This document shows, in pieces, positions 47,187 to 55,705 of a stretch of DNA of 64,000 nt. How positions within the stretch are numbered: position 1 is the stretch's first letter; every line of letters starts with the position of its first letter. The notes beneath the pieces are model-generated. The model saw nothing but the letters and a program-made list of their open reading frames with translations. It was not told the origin of the DNA and made no database searches. Source of the DNA: Vibrio cyclitrophicus (lineage in GTDB: Bacteria; Pseudomonadota; Gammaproteobacteria; Enterobacterales; Vibrionaceae); contig NZ_AP025481.1 in NCBI RefSeq assembly GCF_024347435.1, positions 124,001 to 188,000 of the forward strand, in the 5' to 3' direction. The position numbers and the translations under genes were made by a program.

Positions 47187-48035
47187 TTACATGTAATGAT
47201 GTACGGATAATCGGGTGTCTATCGCCTTTTCGTTGATGTCAGGTAAAGGTCGATACAAGCTTCTGGTTATGTCCGTCAATACTTGGTCGTATACTTTTGA
47301 AACGACGGTTGATATATCGCTTGTCAATTCGTACATGGTATCTGCCGGTTGAGTTGCTTCGGTGCTTGATGCGATCTCAGTGAGTGCATGCATCGCACGT
47401 GTACAAATCGGTGAGCCGCTACTGATAGGGCAGATCATTGATAATTGATTGAGCTTACGGTGTGTCTGAGATGCATAGAACTTGAATCTCGCATACTCTT
47501 CAGGTTTTTCCATATCAGGTATGCACATTCGTAGTTTGGTCAGGATTTCCATGCAATCCAAGATTTGTTGCCAATTCATATGGTATTCACTACTCATGTC
47601 TTCTCGTTCAGATTGAATCAGCCATATGATCATGACTTCATCCATCAAGAACATGCTGTGACGAATCGTCTTGCCGTGAATTGATTGGTTACGTACCAAA
47701 GTTCGGTTTTGCCAGTCACTGTGCATGGCGATGAGCTTGAGGTGATAGATGCGATACATAGGACGGCTATCGAACGACACATGAGATTGAAGCAGTTCAG
47801 ATACTTCAAGTATGTTGTCGTAAATCTCATTCACTTTACGAATCGAGTCGCTAGACAACTTATAAGCAAGAGCGTAGTGTGTTGCGGCGCGATGTTTACG
47901 TGATAACAACAGTAGCTCTCTGAGTAGAACTAAAGTTTCAAACCTATGTGATAGCGCTGTCTGTCTCTTTTTTGAAAAGTGAAACAGTGCAGCAAGCACT
48001 GCAATCGATAAACCCACTGAAATAACTACAAACAT
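47187..48035 (-). CDS. Membrane-anchored protein of unknown function
   Basis: A 282-residue protein. A single membrane helix lies at about 1-20 (MFVVISVGLSIAVLAALF). The rest is helical and cytoplasmic or periplasmic. A segment LRELLLLSRKHRAATHYAL recalls the first helix of NIT-type sensor domains, but the match is weak. No signalling or enzyme domain follows. TAGGAG lies six bases before the ATG at 48035; the TTG two codons upstream is less likely. I do not recognise the family. It stands alone. Confidence 0.68.
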   Translation of the reverse strand: MFVVISVGLSIAVLAALFHFSKKRQTALSHRFETLVLLRELLLLSRKHRAATHYALAYKLSSDSIRKVNEIYDNILEVSELLQSHVSFDSRPMYRIYHLKLIAMHSDWQNRTLVRNQSIHGKTIRHSMFLMDEVMIIWLIQSEREDMSSEYHMNWQQILDCMEILTKLRMCIPDMEKPEEYARFKFYASQTHRKLNQLSMICPISSGSPICTRAMHALTEIASSTEATQPADTMYELTSDISTVVSKVYDQVLTDITRSLYRPLPDINEKAIDTRLSVHHYM

Positions 48036-48303
48036 ATTCAACTCCTAATATTTGCATACCTACTTAGTGGTAGTGCAGACACCGTGCCAAAATAAATAAA
48101 TCTTATATTTCAATTGCTTATGTTTTATCGGTAATCATGGGTGATCAATATTGGTGCATAAGGTCACCAATTGAGTGAAAACGTTTCAGTTATTGCGGTA
48201 ATTTTTGAGAGGTTAAACTTATTGATTTGGTGTGTTTTAATACAAGGCTTTGTCATTAATCACACTCAATGCGCAGCATGTTTTAGGGCAAGATACAGAA
48301 ACG

Positions 48304-48363
48304 AAAAGGCCTCACTCTTTATATGCTTTTAACTAGAAATAGCAATAAGTAGTGAGGCCTTTC
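48304..48363. terminator. Terminator downstream of ribB (long-loop hairpin)
   Basis: AAAAGGCCTCACT (48304-48316) and AGTGAGGCCTTT (48351-48362) form a 12-bp stem around a 34-base loop. It ends ribB on the minus strand. Confidence 0.65.
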
Positions 48364-48435
48364 AATATTCATTCTGACGTTTGTATCTATTTTGATGATT
48401 GCTGACCGTCAGTATTGAGAGTTAACGATTAAACG

Positions 48436-49092
48436 TTATGCAAGCTTAAGGTCGAACTCGGTGCGGTACATCACCATATCTTCAATGGTCAGTACTGGCA
48501 TGTTGTGCATTTTACCGAAAGCAACGATCTCTGGCGCTTTTGCCATCGTGCCGTCTGGATTGGTTACTTCACACAGTACGCCTGCTGATTGAAGACCTGC
48601 CATTTGCATAAGATCCACAGTGCCTTCTGTGTGACCGCGGCGTGCAAGTACGCCACCTTTACGCGCACGTAACGGAAATACGTGGCCTGGGCGAGCAAGA
48701 TCAGTAGGCTTAGCTGTTGGGTTTGCAGCTGTCTTGATCGTTGTTACACGGTCAGCGGCAGAAACACCTGTTGTTACACCCACTTTTGCTTCGATAGTTA
48801 CGGTAAACGCAGTTTGGTTTGCGCTGTTGTTATCAACAACCATAGGTGGAAGTTCAAGTTGATTTGCTTGCTCGTCGGTTAGACACAGGCACACAATGCC
48901 GCTGCATTCGCGGATCATAAGCGCCATTTGAGCATTGGTTAGGTGTTCTACTGAGTAGATGATGTCGCCTTCGTTCTCGCGATCTTCATCATCGAGTAAA
49001 AGTACGCCACGACCTTCGCGTAGAGCTTGCAGTGCGTTTTCAACGCGAGTGATTGGTTCGCCAAATTCGGCAAGTAGTGAAGACTGATTCAT
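48436..49092 (-). CDS. ribB: 3,4-dihydroxy-2-butanone 4-phosphate synthase
   Basis: Makes the four-carbon unit of riboflavin from ribulose 5-phosphate. At 218 residues it is a stand-alone RibB. The catalytic acidic loop [10 protein letters not shown] is at residues 34-43, and [15 protein letters not shown] and GHTEGTVDL complete the active site. AGGAG precedes the ATG. An FMN riboswitch lies 220 bases upstream in its leader, so excess FMN lowers expression. Confidence 0.95.
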   Translation of the reverse strand: MNQSSLLAEFGEPITRVENALQALREGRGVLLLDDEDRENEGDIIYSVEHLTNAQMALMIRECSGIVCLCLTDEQANQLELPPMVVDNNSANQTAFTVTIEAKVGVTTGVSAADRVTTIKTAANPTAKPTDLARPGHVFPLRARKGGVLARRGHTEGTVDLMQMAGLQSAGVLCEVTNPDGTMAKAPEIVAFGKMHNMPVLTIEDMVMYRTEFDLKLA

Positions 49093-49236
49093 GGTTAAAC
49101 TCCTAAAATATCACCAGAATCAGGGCTGTATGAGGGATCTCAACCGAGCACAACAAAGCCAACTCATTACAAGTAGGCTTGTACCAATCGTACTATGATT
49201 GGCTTTAGCTCATTATGGTTTTATCCAAAACGAAAT

Positions 49237-49293
49237 GCACCCGCCTAAGTTGGAGGTACGAACCCAATTCACGCGGGTGTGCCTTTCCAACTT
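49237..49293 (-). promoter_or_regulatory. ribB: Expression platform of the FMN riboswitch
   Basis: Two inverted repeats interlock: AAGTTGGA/TCCAACTT (49247-49254/49286-49293) and CACCCGC/GCGGGTG (49238-49244/49273-49279). They cannot form at once as plain hairpins, so they make a natural switch between the aptamer and ribB. Confidence 0.6.
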
Positions 49294-49310
49294 AAACGAG
49301 TGTGTTTTCA

Positions 49311-49451
49311 TTCTCTCTCATCCGGACTATGACCGTCGGCTCTGGCATCTCACCAGATCTGCTGACCTCGACGAATCGAGCGCTCGCGGGCTTATCTTTA
49401 GATTTTGCTAAGGACATACCGCCGGTGGGGAATTTCGCCCCGCCCTGAGAA
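49311..49451 (-). ncRNA. FMN riboswitch (RFN element)
   Basis: On the minus strand the aptamer starts at TTCTCAGGGCGGGG and ends at CGGATGAGAGAGAA. It includes the conserved CCCCACCGGCGGTA block, GCCCGCGAGCG and GACCTCG-type stems. It sits in the ribB leader and binds FMN. Confidence 0.93.
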
Positions 49452-49809
49452 TAAAAATTAATACTCTGTTTTGCTTTTGAAAGCAGACCAGATGGTAATC
49501 CTTTCAATACTGGATTTAAAGGACTGACAGCAAAGTTTTTAAGATTCTGGTCGTATAACCCGGTAAGTGTTCACTTTATCAGCAGAACGCGTCAGGCCGT
49601 CTTTAGTGGTCTTTGCTGTCTCTATGAACATAAGTGGATGTTGAATGTTATTGGTGTTGGCGTGGCTGTTCACCGAATCAATACTCGATAGGTCTATTAA
49701 TCGAATATCGTTACACCATGACGGCTGACTGACCGTTTTGACATAAAATTGATATTGGTGATGCTAAGCTGCGATAGCATCCGACCACTTCATCTAAAAG
49801 ATCTTAGCC

Positions 49810-50547
49810 ATGACTTCTCTGTTCTCTAACAAATCCAAAGGCTTATTGCTGCTCGTTCTAAGTTTGTATTCTCTCATACCTTTTTTGATCTTTGGATCGG
49901 ACTTTGACCTTGGAAGTGCGGTTTTGCCTTTCTATGGCGCCTTCATGACGTTCGTGACGTACTCAGCAGGTAACCAAGGATTCTTGGTAACGCTAGCTGT
50001 TTTGTCTCTGGTATTGCTCGCGATGAAATTTTCCAAAGCTAAGATAGCCAGCCTTTGCCTGCAGCTTGGCCTGTTGTTGGTTCTTAGCTTTGCAGCGAAA
50101 ACCTTCTTAAAGCATTCAACAGAAAGCCCTCGTCCTTATTCTGAGTATTTGGTGACGCAAGAAGTCGTTGAAATGCCCGAAGTGTTTTATGAACTGCCAC
50201 TAATGGAAAAGAACGCAGCAATTGCATCTGTGCAAGATGAGGTGAGTGAGTGGCGAACGCGTCACTGGCTGGGTGAAACGGACTACTCTTTCCCATCTGG
50301 ACACATGATTTTCGTCGGTGTGTGTTTGGCGTTCTTCGGTGGATTGTTTTTAGAAGCGAAGCGTTTTTATTTGGTAGGTGGTTTACTGGTTTGGGCTGGT
50401 GGTGTCGCTTACAGCCGAGTTTGGCTTGGCATGCATCGCCCAGAAGACTTAGCCGGATCTATTGCCTTTGCAGGTTTGATCTATTTATTGGTGCCGCTTA
50501 TCTCAGAGCAAAAAATAGAACGCTATTTACCTGTATTTTTGAAATAG
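49810..50547 (+). CDS. pgpB: PAP2-family phosphatase, PgpB-like
   Basis: A 245-residue inner-membrane lipid phosphatase with about six helices. The three PAP2 motifs are visible: KHSTESPRP, PSGH and SRVWLGMHRPED. PgpB removes phosphate from phosphatidylglycerophosphate, undecaprenyl pyrophosphate and phosphatidate. The long periplasmic loop before PSGH is typical of PgpB. It is divergent from the ribB leader and is a single gene. Confidence 0.88.
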   Translation: MTSLFSNKSKGLLLLVLSLYSLIPFLIFGSDFDLGSAVLPFYGAFMTFVTYSAGNQGFLVTLAVLSLVLLAMKFSKAKIASLCLQLGLLLVLSFAAKTFLKHSTESPRPYSEYLVTQEVVEMPEVFYELPLMEKNAAIASVQDEVSEWRTRHWLGETDYSFPSGHMIFVGVCLAFFGGLFLEAKRFYLVGGLLVWAGGVAYSRVWLGMHRPEDLAGSIAFAGLIYLLVPLISEQKIERYLPVFLK

Positions 50548-50609
50548 ACTTCTTAGGGATTCTGCCTCACTGTAAAAGAAGGGCTCAGATTAGCAATACG
50601 AAATAAACG

Positions 50610-50972
50610 TTATTGATTGAGCCCTAGCTCTGCTTGTTTCTTTTTGGTTAGCCCTAATGAGACAACTCGGTGTGATTCAGTGAGGTAATATCTCAGTTCC
50701 TCATCCCTTTCTGATGTGCTTTCAAAAAGCTGAATCCACTTCATTCCGCGCGAAGCAAAGTAGGGCGCGGGTTTATATCCCTGCTCTTCTTTGAGAAAAT
50801 CGAAATTCTGATCGGATGTCTTGAAGATAAACGCAGGCTCATCTTTCGGTCCCCAACCACCAATCGAAAACACCTTGCCACCCACTTTCCAAACGTGCGA
50901 GTTATTCCACTGCATCACATAACTGGTTGCAGGTAGTGACTCGCAGAATGCGTTGAATTCATCGTAAGTCAT
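50610..50972 (-). CDS. MmcQ/YjbR-family protein
   Basis: A 120-residue single-domain protein of the CyaY-like YjbR fold. The pattern MTYDEFNAFCESLPATSYVMQWN, VWKVGGKVFSIGGW and APYFASRGMKWIQL is characteristic. Members are called DNA-binding by fold, but a true function is not shown. It lies 63 bases from the pgpB stop in converging orientation. Confidence 0.85.
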   Translation of the reverse strand: MTYDEFNAFCESLPATSYVMQWNNSHVWKVGGKVFSIGGWGPKDEPAFIFKTSDQNFDFLKEEQGYKPAPYFASRGMKWIQLFESTSERDEELRYYLTESHRVVSLGLTKKKQAELGLNQ

Positions 50973-51054
50973 AGAATGTCCTTTTTATCGCTAAGGGGCT
51001 TGATCTGTGTTGATTCTCTAAGAATTTTCTTCTTCCCGTCTTTATCGCCACTCA

Positions 51055-51780
51055 CTAGCTCACTAGTCCCTGCCAGATTGCCGTAAAGCCACTGATAGAA
51101 CATAGCAGCAATGAACCAATGCGTATCTTCTCTTTAGGGATGCTTTGTGTCGTCATCAATGCCACCTTGTAACCCAACCAAGCTGCTGGCAGTAAAGGGA
51201 TGGTTATGATCAAATGGTGCATGGTGAAGAAGCCAATCGGGATCTGTACCAGTAACGAGATGATCGAACTGAACACGAAAAACGCAGAAAGGTTACCACG
51301 AAGCTGATTGGCATCTTGGTGTTGTAGCAGCAGTGCCATCGGTGGACCACCAATACCCGAACTGGTGCCAAAGAACCCAGAAAAGAACCCCGCAATACCC
51401 ATCTTAGTTGGGGTTGGTTCGAGTCTAAAGGGCAGTAGGCTAACAATCACGGCAAATACGACCAATAAGCCCAACCATAATGACAACACGCTCGTTGAAA
51501 CCATCACCAACAAAGCTCCGCCTGCCAGTGAACCCGGAATGCGGCCCAGCAATGCGATTTTTAATCCGCCAATAGAAATATTCGCTCGATGTTTAAAAGC
51601 GTTAAATATAGAAATGAATAGGCCAACGAGACAGATAGGCGCAGGTACATAGTCTGGAGAGACCAAAAACAGCAGTGGGGCTGCCACTATAGCCAAACCA
51701 AAGCCGATTGCGGTTTGCACAAACGAGCCGACAAAAATGAGTGCCATTGCTATAAGGACAGTCTGATCGATGTATTCCAT
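51055..51780 (-). CDS. TauE/SafE-family anion exporter
   Basis: A 241-residue inner-membrane protein with about eight helices. The two repeats each carry the family turn: FVQTAIGFGLAIVAAPLL and FFGTSSGIGGPPMALLLQ. Members move sulfite, sulfoacetate or other organic anions out of the cell. No sulfonate genes are adjacent, so the substrate is open. Confidence 0.84.
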   Translation of the reverse strand: MEYIDQTVLIAMALIFVGSFVQTAIGFGLAIVAAPLLFLVSPDYVPAPICLVGLFISIFNAFKHRANISIGGLKIALLGRIPGSLAGGALLVMVSTSVLSLWLGLLVVFAVIVSLLPFRLEPTPTKMGIAGFFSGFFGTSSGIGGPPMALLLQHQDANQLRGNLSAFFVFSSIISLLVQIPIGFFTMHHLIITIPLLPAAWLGYKVALMTTQSIPKEKIRIGSLLLCSISGFTAIWQGLVS

Positions 51781-52005
51781 AAGCCTGCGGATTAGTTTTA
51801 AAGGATCGGGTGGGTACTATAAATTAAAACGAAAATAATAGTCTTATTATTCAGTGATGTTTATGTAAATATCGACCGTTTTCATCGTTGATATAACGTG
51901 CAACGAAAAAGAGAGTGGATACCTCAAGATGTTATCCTTCAATAATCACTCTCTTTATTGGAATGACTGTTAGTTTTTCGCTGATGGGGGTGTCAGCATA
52001 AAACG

Positions 52006-53217
52006 TTAAGCCATTGCCAATTTCAGTCGTTCAATGGGTTTGTCATTGATGGGTAAATGAATAAGTGCTGCTGCAAACGCCAGTACTACCGTTGACCACC
52101 AGATTGGCTCGTAAGAACCGTAGTAATCGTAAATACGACCGCCAACCCAAGCGCCTAGGAAGCTACCTACTTGGTGAGTAAAGAACACCAAACCGTACAA
52201 CGTCGACAGGTAACGAGCACCGAAGATCTGACGAACTAAGCCAGAAGTTAGCGGAACCGTACCCAACCAACAAAAACCAATCGCCGCACCGAAGATAGCC
52301 GCGGTTGACTCAGTAACAGGCAAAGTGACAAACGCTCCGATAACCACGGTACGCACTAAGTACAGTGCCGACATTACATGACGCTTGCTGAACTTATCGC
52401 CCATTACACCCCAGAAGTAAGACCCGAAGATGTTGAAGATGCCAACGTAAGCCAGTGCCATTGCTGCGCTGCTCGCCGGTAGGTCTTTGTCTGCTAAGTA
52501 GCTAGGTAAGTGCGTTGCTATAAACATTACATGGAAACCACACACGAAGAAGCCTGCGTGAATTAACCAGTAACCTTTATGAGCAAATGCTTCAGACATT
52601 GCTTTTTTCAGAGTTTGGTTCTCTTCTGCTTGCGCTTGTTTGTTTGAGGCTACTTTAGGCGCTCGCATAAACAGGGCAAAAGAGATCATGAAACAACACA
52701 GCACGCCAAACACTTGCATTGCACTCTGCCAATCAAATTCGTTCAGCATGTATTGCGCGCCCGGAATCACCGCGAACATACCAAATGAACCAGCAGCAGT
52801 GGTTAAGCCAAACGCTTTAGCCGAATGCTCTGCAGGTACTACTTTGGCTACCGCGCCTAACACGATTACATAACTTGTCGCACTTAACCCAAGGCCAACC
52901 AGTGCACCCAGTGAAACGTAAAGCATGCTCGATTCGGTAGAAATTGAGGTAAGAAGTAAACCCAAACCGTAAGCACATGCGCCTGCAATAATGATGCGTC
53001 TTGCTCCCCATTTGTCAGCGGCCATACCAACAAAAGGCTGGAACACGCCGAACAAAAGGTTTTGTAGAGCAACCGCGAAGCTGAAAAACTCTCGACCCGT
53101 GCCGAAATGCTCTGAAATTGGCATCATGAAAATGCCGAATGATTGTCTGACCCCTAGACTGATAATAAGTGTGCCTATCCCAAGCCATACCAGTAAAGGA
53201 AAACGGAAAATGCTCAT
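52006..53217 (-). CDS. MFS transporter, monocarboxylate/oxalate-formate-like
   Basis: A 403-residue, 12-helix major facilitator. The opening LGVRQSFGIFMMPISEHFG and the loop motif GMAADKWGARR are those of the MCT/oxalate-formate antiporter branch. The substrate is probably an organic acid. The preceding gene, 15 bases upstream, encodes a His-rich peptide. An AAGAG ribosome site serves the ATG. Confidence 0.85.
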   Translation of the reverse strand: MSIFRFPLLVWLGIGTLIISLGVRQSFGIFMMPISEHFGTGREFFSFAVALQNLLFGVFQPFVGMAADKWGARRIIIAGACAYGLGLLLTSISTESSMLYVSLGALVGLGLSATSYVIVLGAVAKVVPAEHSAKAFGLTTAAGSFGMFAVIPGAQYMLNEFDWQSAMQVFGVLCCFMISFALFMRAPKVASNKQAQAEENQTLKKAMSEAFAHKGYWLIHAGFFVCGFHVMFIATHLPSYLADKDLPASSAAMALAYVGIFNIFGSYFWGVMGDKFSKRHVMSALYLVRTVVIGAFVTLPVTESTAAIFGAAIGFCWLGTVPLTSGLVRQIFGARYLSTLYGLVFFTHQVGSFLGAWVGGRIYDYYGSYEPIWWSTVVLAFAAALIHLPINDKPIERLKLAMA

Positions 53218-53232
53218 TCTAATACTCTTAAA

Positions 53233-53457
53233 TTAATGGTGGTGTGAGTGGTCTTGCTCTGACATGGGTTGTTCAGTCATATCATGGTGATGTTCGTGCC
53301 CGGAGTGCTCATGCGCTGACTGCTGGTGGCAGCCACTGCTCACGGCATGCTGAGCCAAAAGATCAATCAATGGCTGACTGTGATGCACAATAACCAAACT
53401 AATGACGAGAAATAGCATCATCCTGGCCAATTGGGCAAAAAGAGATTGTGAAAACAT
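53233..53457 (-). CDS. Membrane-anchored histidine-rich peptide
   Basis: A 74-residue frame with one hydrophobic segment (MMLFLVISLVIVHH) and a tail that holds 15 or more histidines, among them HEHSGHEHHHD and the final HSHHH. Such tails bind Ni, Zn, Cu or Co. It precedes an MFS transporter by 15 bases in the same direction, so the two probably form one unit; metal delivery or sensing for the exporter is a possible role. No strong ribosome site is seen, so the start is uncertain. I do not recognise the family. Confidence 0.65.
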   Translation of the reverse strand: MFSQSLFAQLARMMLFLVISLVIVHHSQPLIDLLAQHAVSSGCHQQSAHEHSGHEHHHDMTEQPMSEQDHSHHH

Positions 53458-53853
53458 AAGGTGTTTACATTAGCTCACTGTTGTAAGAGGCCGCGCATCA
53501 TAATGACGAGTGGTTAATGTATCAAATGACTATTTGTGATTTATTTTATGCGTTTTATGCATAGATTTATTCGTCGTGAGTATTCGAGCGAAATATGACC
53601 AGTAAATAGAAAAAATGGATGTTCGCTGGTTAATCTATAAAATCCTGAGATTCAGAATAAAAGATCAAAATCGAGAGTTTAAGTTATTGCTTTATATTGG
53701 TTTTCACAAAGCTGTAAAAACTAATATACAAACTAATCACTAACCAACATCGTTCGTTCACTCGACTTATTTGTTAAACATCGTAAATTTGGGCGTAAAT
53801 CGTTTCAAAACTACTGAAACGCGATGTTAAAAGATTCAGGGAGAGTCATTCAC
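53458..53853. other. 396-base divergent intergenic region
   Basis: AT-rich region with promoters for the His-rich peptide and YitT genes. No operator or RNA gene was seen. Confidence 0.4.
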
Positions 53854-54468
53854 ATGGATAAAGATCATAACTTTCGCGAAAACTTACTGGCACTGATCTT
53901 AGGTAGCGCACTGGTTTCACTCGGCGTTATCTTTTTCAATCAGGTCGGTTTGCTCACTGGAGGCACGGCTGGTTTAGCAATTTTCATTACCAAAGTAACT
54001 GACTTAAGCTTTGGCCAAGTGTTCTTTGCACTCAACTTACCTTTCTATATTTTGTCGGTTGCTCGTATGGGCTGGCGTTTCACCGTCAATACCTTTATTG
54101 CCGTTTCGATTGTTTCGTTCGCTGTGGATCACTTGTATCACGTGATTCAAATTGCCGAAATTCATGCATTGTATGCTGCGTTATTGGGTGGTGGCCTAAT
54201 TGGTACAGGTATGCTGGTGATTTTCCGTCATAAGATGAGTTTAGGTGGCTTCAACATTTTGGCGTTATTCTTACAAGAACGTTTTGGTATTCGAGCGGGC
54301 AAAGTTCAGATGGCGTTAGACTGTACGATTGTAGTGCTTTCACTGTTTATTGTTGACGTGTCACTGGTTCTATTGTCTGTGCTTGGTGCGATAGTCACCA
54401 ACTTGATTCTAGCGATGAACCATAAGCCTGGGCGCTATCAACCGGTCGTCAAAGCGGAAGCAGCGTAG
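53854..54468 (+). CDS. YitT-family membrane protein
   Basis: A membrane protein of about 204 residues with five to six helices. The family marks FFNQVGLLTGGTAGLAIFI and RHKMSLGGFNILALFLQE are present. Unlike Bacillus YitT it lacks the C-terminal soluble DUF2179 domain. Function unknown, possibly a transporter. GGGAG lies before ATG 53854; a further ATG at 53824 opens the frame but has a poorer site. Confidence 0.8.
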   Translation: MDKDHNFRENLLALILGSALVSLGVIFFNQVGLLTGGTAGLAIFITKVTDLSFGQVFFALNLPFYILSVARMGWRFTVNTFIAVSIVSFAVDHLYHVIQIAEIHALYAALLGGGLIGTGMLVIFRHKMSLGGFNILALFLQERFGIRAGKVQMALDCTIVVLSLFIVDVSLVLLSVLGAIVTNLILAMNHKPGRYQPVVKAEAA

Positions 54469-54545
54469 TAAGTGGAAGCAGAGTAGTTAGGTTCGCTCAA
54501 GCACTAGGTTAGCTTAAGCAAAGTGATTTGCAGATTATAAAAACA

Positions 54546-54575
54546 ACAAAGCCAGCATCAATTGCTGGCTTTGTT
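54546..54575. terminator. Bidirectional terminator between yitT-like and sigZ genes
   Basis: ACAAAGCCAGCA and TGCTGGCTTTGT form a perfect 12-bp stem around a short loop. Confidence 0.83.
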
Positions 54576-54592
54576 CTATTTCAATGCAACGA

Positions 54593-55192
54593 TTAACAGT
54601 TGTTGCAATCGTTGTCTGGCTTGAGTTCGCAATCAATCACATTGCCTTGTTGATCAAGTGACAGGTTACAGCACTCTTCAAACAGGTTCTTAAGATCCCA
54701 ACGACTTTTCTGAACGCGAGACTTAACCGTTGAGTAGCTGACGTTTTGCGCCTCTGCGATCTCTTTCTGGCTTTGGCCTTTGATGTCGACAGCAAGCAGT
54801 AACGATGAGCTTTGTTCTGGCAGTACCTGAATAAAAGGTTCAATACACAATGAGAGCTTTTGTTTGAACTCAGAGTCGTGGTCTAAATCGGTAAACCACA
54901 GATCTTCAGCATCAATTTGGCTATCACGTTGTTGGCGTGCATGCTTACGGTAGAAGTCGATAATCGTGTGATTGGCTAATTGGAATAGCCACGACTTTAC
55001 GTTGCTCGCATCTTGTACCTTATCTAAGTTCTGATAAGTCTTAATCAAGATATCTTGAAGCAAGTCGTCTACATCCGCAGAGTTGTTGACCTTGGAATAC
55101 AGGAATGACTTTAACGCTTGCTGATATTCAGCCCAAACCTGTTCTAAGTCCAAAGATGCCCTATTCAAAGGTGCCTTAGTTGCACTGTTCAT
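54593..55192 (-). CDS. sigZ: SigZ-type ECF RNA polymerase sigma factor
   Basis: A 199-residue ECF sigma factor. Region 2 is at about 25-95 (DVDDLLQDILIKTYQNL, IIDFYRKHAR) and region 4 at about 125-180 (QKEIAEAQNVSYSTVKSRV). A cysteine-rich tail EECCNLSL...DCNNC ends the protein, a trait of the SigZ group that may bind metal or sense redox. No anti-sigma gene is adjacent. Its start overlaps the ArsR gene by 17 bases, so the two are one operon under the ArsR operators. Confidence 0.85.
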   Translation of the reverse strand: MNSATKAPLNRASLDLEQVWAEYQQALKSFLYSKVNNSADVDDLLQDILIKTYQNLDKVQDASNVKSWLFQLANHTIIDFYRKHARQQRDSQIDAEDLWFTDLDHDSEFKQKLSLCIEPFIQVLPEQSSSLLLAVDIKGQSQKEIAEAQNVSYSTVKSRVQKSRWDLKNLFEECCNLSLDQQGNVIDCELKPDNDCNNC

Positions 55193-55472
55193 TTACGCAA
55201 CACTCGTCTTGTAAGAAATCAATCACGCCTTCTAGACATTCATACTCCGCCACGCAGAATAACGTTCTTCCTTCTCGTCTTTGGCTGATTAAACCCGCAG
55301 ACGCCAAGCTTGATATGTGATGAGACAAGGTAGAACCGGGAATGCCTAGTTCTTCTTGTAGGCCGCCAACTGCAATGCCTTGGTAGCCAGCTTTAACAAC
55401 ACTTTTATAAATGGTTAGGCGAACAGGGTGGCCCAACTCTTTAAGTGCTTTCGCAACGACTTCTAAGTTCAT
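55176..55472 (-). CDS. ArsR-family repressor
   Basis: A 98-residue winged-helix repressor (LGIPGSTLSHHISSLASAGL, wing QRREGRTLFC). Cysteines lie in LFCVAEYEC and in the C-terminal DECCVNEQC, which gives a possible trivalent arsenic or soft-metal site unlike the N-terminal CxCxxC of classic ArsR. It is co-transcribed with sigZ and faces a metal(loid) permease gene. Three identical-type operators fill the space between. Confidence 0.88.
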   Translation of the reverse strand: MNLEVVAKALKELGHPVRLTIYKSVVKAGYQGIAVGGLQEELGIPGSTLSHHISSLASAGLISQRREGRTLFCVAEYECLEGVIDFLQDECCVNEQCN

Positions 55473-55491
55473 ATTAACCCCTCAAGTTTTA

Positions 55492-55649
55492 ATTTCGATG
55501 TTAGTCGAAATATAAGAACAATTCAAATTTAAAAACTGTGGCTATGTAAGTCATTGGAAAATAGTGTTTTCCAAAATTTATTTCGATATTTATCGAAATA
55601 AACCTTGAACTGTAGCTGTTTATTTCTATAATTCGAGAATATTCGAAAT
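55492..55649. promoter_or_regulatory. Three ArsR-type operators between arsR-sigZ and the permease gene
   Basis: ATTTCGA-N6-TCGAAAT occurs at 55492-55511 and 55580-55599. A third copy, with arm ATTCGA-N6-TCGAAAT, is at 55631-55649. One lies beside the ArsR start and two lie in the permease promoter, so one repressor should control both directions. Confidence 0.75.
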
Positions 55650-55705
55650 TAAGGGTTAGTTACTTTCCTCATAGAGTCCCGCCTTAAATCCAGTTTGGAG
55701 TTATT

